Shown here: positions 4,439 to 6,069 of the stretch, one piece after another | Numbering within the stretch: position 1 is the stretch's first letter | Layout: each line of letters starts with the position of its first letter | Translations under genes and position numbers: made by a program | Notes under the pieces: generated by a model | The model's input: the letters and a program-made list of their open reading frames with translations, nothing else | Told to the model about the DNA's origin: nothing | Databases searched by the model: none | Assembly: GCA_902803305.1 (NCBI GenBank) | Contig: CADCPL010000204.1 | Span: 1-6,069, forward strand | DNA length: 6,069 nucleotides | Origin: an uncultured Lachnospiraceae bacterium | GTDB taxonomy: Bacteria > Bacillota > Clostridia > Lachnospirales > Lachnospiraceae | Direction of reading: 5' to 3'

Positions 4439-5971
4439 TTAAGGTGCAGGCTTAAGGCCGGTCACAGATGCGATGGGTGCGTTGCCGTCGCTTATATAGC
4501 CGATGAGATTTATGGTCTTGATGTCTCCATCTGACGAGACGGCAGCGGTCCTGAACATCTGTATCGTATTTGGACGCTCGGCTTTTGACTTAAGCTCATT
4601 TCCGCGCACGTCACCTGTCATATTGTAGTAATGCGCATCGTTATCGGAATCGGTGACAAAAAGCGCTTTTATGCTGTCTGCCGGCTGTGTTTCATCAACA
4701 TCGATAACATAGCCTGCTACCGTGATCGCATGTTGTCCGTACCCTACGGTAATCTCTTCCTGACCGTTATCGAGATCTATATCATCCTTGTCGCATGCCG
4801 TGAAATAGTCGATATAACCGTCATCTATCACAGCATAGTATCCGTTCTCGACCGGATAGATGTCTCCTTTGAGGACATTGAACGCATCGTATTCTTTTCC
4901 GTCATCGGATGCGTATGTATCATCATCCTTTTGTTCGACTTTTACGGTGTTTCCCTGATCGTCATAAACGTAAAAAGCAGATTCGATCTTATCGTCGTTT
5001 GCGTCAATTTCGTTTCCAACCTCTTTCATATAAGTTTTCTTTTCATCATCATAATAAGCAGTAACGTCATCATCGGTAGAGTCTTTCAGCGGATAGCTTG
5101 TGGGCAATATCATGATGGAAAGGCCGACGGATGTTCCGTTCTTCATGTCTTTGATCCATGTGACTCCATCCTCGATGGGATCGCCCTCTGTCAGCAATAC
5201 GAACGCAGAATAGTCATCCGATTTATAGTCTGCAGCATTTCCGGGGATTTCATCCATTGAATAGCTGTCGGTACCACCGTCTATGAAAAAGTCGATCGCA
5301 TCCTTCTGAAATAGTACGGCATCGTTGATGAAGTGATTATCATAAAAAGTAAACAGATCATCGACGTTTGATATGGAAAGATCCGGATTGTTCTGCATCC
5401 CAAGCTGTGCCCAACCGGTCGTCCACAGCATGTCTGCGGCCGAACCTGCCCAACACTTGGAATAGTCTCCCCAGTCGTCATTTTTTCTGTAATCATCCGA
5501 AAATACCCAGTCACCGAGCGACCCGTATATATGCTCTGAGAATTTCTCGGCATCGATAAGATCTTCCCCTGTAATGGTCAATGTCTTTTCCGACAGGAAT
5601 GCTTCGATCATCGTATTTATCTGATGATCCGTGAACTCCTCGGTAAGCCCGTTTATGCACAGCTCATAAGAGTGCCCGTTGTCCGAAAAATCGATGACAC
5701 AGATCTTGCCGACCTTTGAGTCGTTGTAATTTGCCGTATATTCGTGCGCTGAAACATCGGACCCGTCCCATGTGATGTTCATTTTGTTCGAAGCAGATGT
5801 CGTACTTTCGGTTGCTTCACTCGCATCAGATCCGGATGTCGCGGTGGCTGTGTCTGCAGCGGCGGGCTTTGCGTCGGTTTTAGCGGCTTCCGCGCCGGTC
5901 TTTTTGCAGGAAACAAGGGCCGCCAAAGACAGGCAAAGCAGTAACGCAAATAAGACAGATAATTTTTTCAT
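4439..5971 (-). CDS. IdeS/Mac-like (peptidase C66-type) cysteine protease lipoprotein, 510 aa
   Basis: Predicted surface lipoprotein: signal MKKLSVLFALLLCLSLAAL, lipobox LVSC, anchor Cys22. A Ser/Thr/Ala-rich linker (about 25-62) resembles a wall-spanning spacer. The papain-like domain carries YSKCWAGSAADMLW (Cys173), GQHAITVAGY (His414) and LFVTDSDND (Asp441, Asp443). These match the order and context of the IdeS catalytic set as I recall it: Cys94, His262, Asp284, Asp286, and Lys84 ten residues before Cys. Here Lys163 is also exactly ten residues before Cys173, and His to Asp is 27/29 residues against 22/24 in IdeS. The Cys-to-His distance is 241 against 168; the extra length is a strongly acidic Asp/Tyr-rich region (about 296-400). 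The start at 5971 has GGAGGAG 7 nt upstream and a TATAAT about 34 nt upstream. It is first of a two-gene unit with thpR. IdeS cleaves the IgG hinge, but the substrate here cannot be inferred from sequence; another extracellular protein or peptide is more likely than IgG. Confidence 0.78.
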   Translation of the reverse strand: MKKLSVLFALLLCLSLAALVSCKKTGAEAAKTDAKPAAADTATATSGSDASEATESTTSASNKMNITWDGSDVSAHEYTANYNDSKVGKICVIDFSDNGHSYELCINGLTEEFTDHQINTMIEAFLSEKTLTITGEDLIDAEKFSEHIYGSLGDWVFSDDYRKNDDWGDYSKCWAGSAADMLWTTGWAQLGMQNNPDLSISNVDDLFTFYDNHFINDAVLFQKDAIDFFIDGGTDSYSMDEIPGNAADYKSDDYSAFVLLTEGDPIEDGVTWIKDMKNGTSVGLSIMILPTSYPLKDSTDDDVTAYYDDEKKTYMKEVGNEIDANDDKIESAFYVYDDQGNTVKVEQKDDDTYASDDGKEYDAFNVLKGDIYPVENGYYAVIDDGYIDYFTACDKDDIDLDNGQEEITVGYGQHAITVAGYVIDVDETQPADSIKALFVTDSDNDAHYYNMTGDVRGNELKSKAERPNTIQMFRTAAVSSDGDIKTINLIGYISDGNAPIASVTGLKPAP

Positions 5972-5978
5972 GATATTT

Positions 5979-5985
5979 CTCCTCC
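5979..5985 (-). promoter_or_regulatory. Shine-Dalgarno GGAGGAG of the IdeS-like gene
   Basis: Read on the minus strand, GGAGGAG ends 7 nt before the ATG whose first base is 5971. It is a near-ideal site that fixes the start and predicts strong translation, in contrast to the downstream thpR, which has none. Confidence 0.75.
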
Positions 5986-6004
5986 AACCTGGGGTTACTC
6001 AGCT

Positions 6005-6010
6005 ATTATA
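6005..6010 (-). promoter_or_regulatory. Candidate -10 box TATAAT of the IdeS-like/thpR unit
   Basis: On the minus strand a perfect TATAAT, preceded directly by TG, lies 33 nt before the start codon. Transcription would begin near 5998 and give a leader of about 27 nt with room only for the ribosome binding site. The -35 region (GTTATT at 17-nt spacing) is a poor match to TTGACA. The AT-rich DNA further upstream (6011-6069) fits an intergenic promoter region. No operator-like dyad was found. Confidence 0.5.
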
Positions 6011-6069
6011 CAGCAAAAAGATATCGAAATAACGCTTGATTTTTAATGAAATGATGAATTAAAATATTA

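Noticed and set aside
4631..5260. A 209-aa open frame on the plus strand opposite the IdeS-like gene
   Set aside because: It is rich in Ile, Val and Cys from reading Asp-rich codons in reverse, has no Shine-Dalgarno, and lies fully inside a gene with clear signal peptide and catalytic motifs.
1..6069. CRISPR array, tRNA, rRNA, insertion sequence or attachment site
   Set aside because: No regularly spaced repeats, cloverleaf sequences, terminal inverted repeats, transposase or integrase motifs were found.

Overview
The window looks like chromosomal DNA from an anaerobic Gram-positive Firmicute, most likely a Lachnospiraceae (Butyrivibrio-like) gut or rumen bacterium. This rests on the mid-range GC content judged by eye, the AGGAGG-type ribosome binding sites about 7-8 nt before most starts, the three lipobox lipoproteins, and the style of the proteins (acidic, Asp/Tyr-rich extracellular domains, a CPBP protease beside an S41-type lipoprotein). 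The family placement is inference. There are no RNA genes, CRISPR arrays, insertion sequences or phage genes.

Layout: positions 2-3176 hold a rightward unit. It contains a CPBP intramembrane protease (probably cut by the left window edge), a 592-aa S41-type serine peptidase lipoprotein 17 nt downstream, a 56-nt gap carrying a TATAC-N6-GTATA dyad, a small VOC (glyoxalase-fold) protein, and a strong intrinsic terminator. A perfect TATAAT overlaps the terminator tail and may start the next rightward gene, an unrecognised 230-aa lipoprotein (3221-3913). That gene ends 4 nt from the end of a leftward pair. The leftward pair is read from a TATAAT promoter near 6010: first a 510-aa lipoprotein with what looks like an IdeS/Mac-type (peptidase family C66) cysteine protease domain, then 14 nt later the RNA 2',3'-cyclic phosphodiesterase ThpR.

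How the genes may work together: three of the six proteins have protease folds of different catalytic classes (membrane CPBP, Ser-type S41, Cys-type IdeS-like), and three are predicted lipoproteins facing outward. This suggests a locus for proteolysis or surface processing at the cell envelope. The VOC and ThpR proteins are cytosolic and may simply be neighbours. The most notable point is the IdeS-like lipoprotein. It keeps residues matching the Lys, Cys, His and Asp-x-Asp of the streptococcal IgG protease, in what appears to be a commensal, and has a large acidic insertion between Cys and His.
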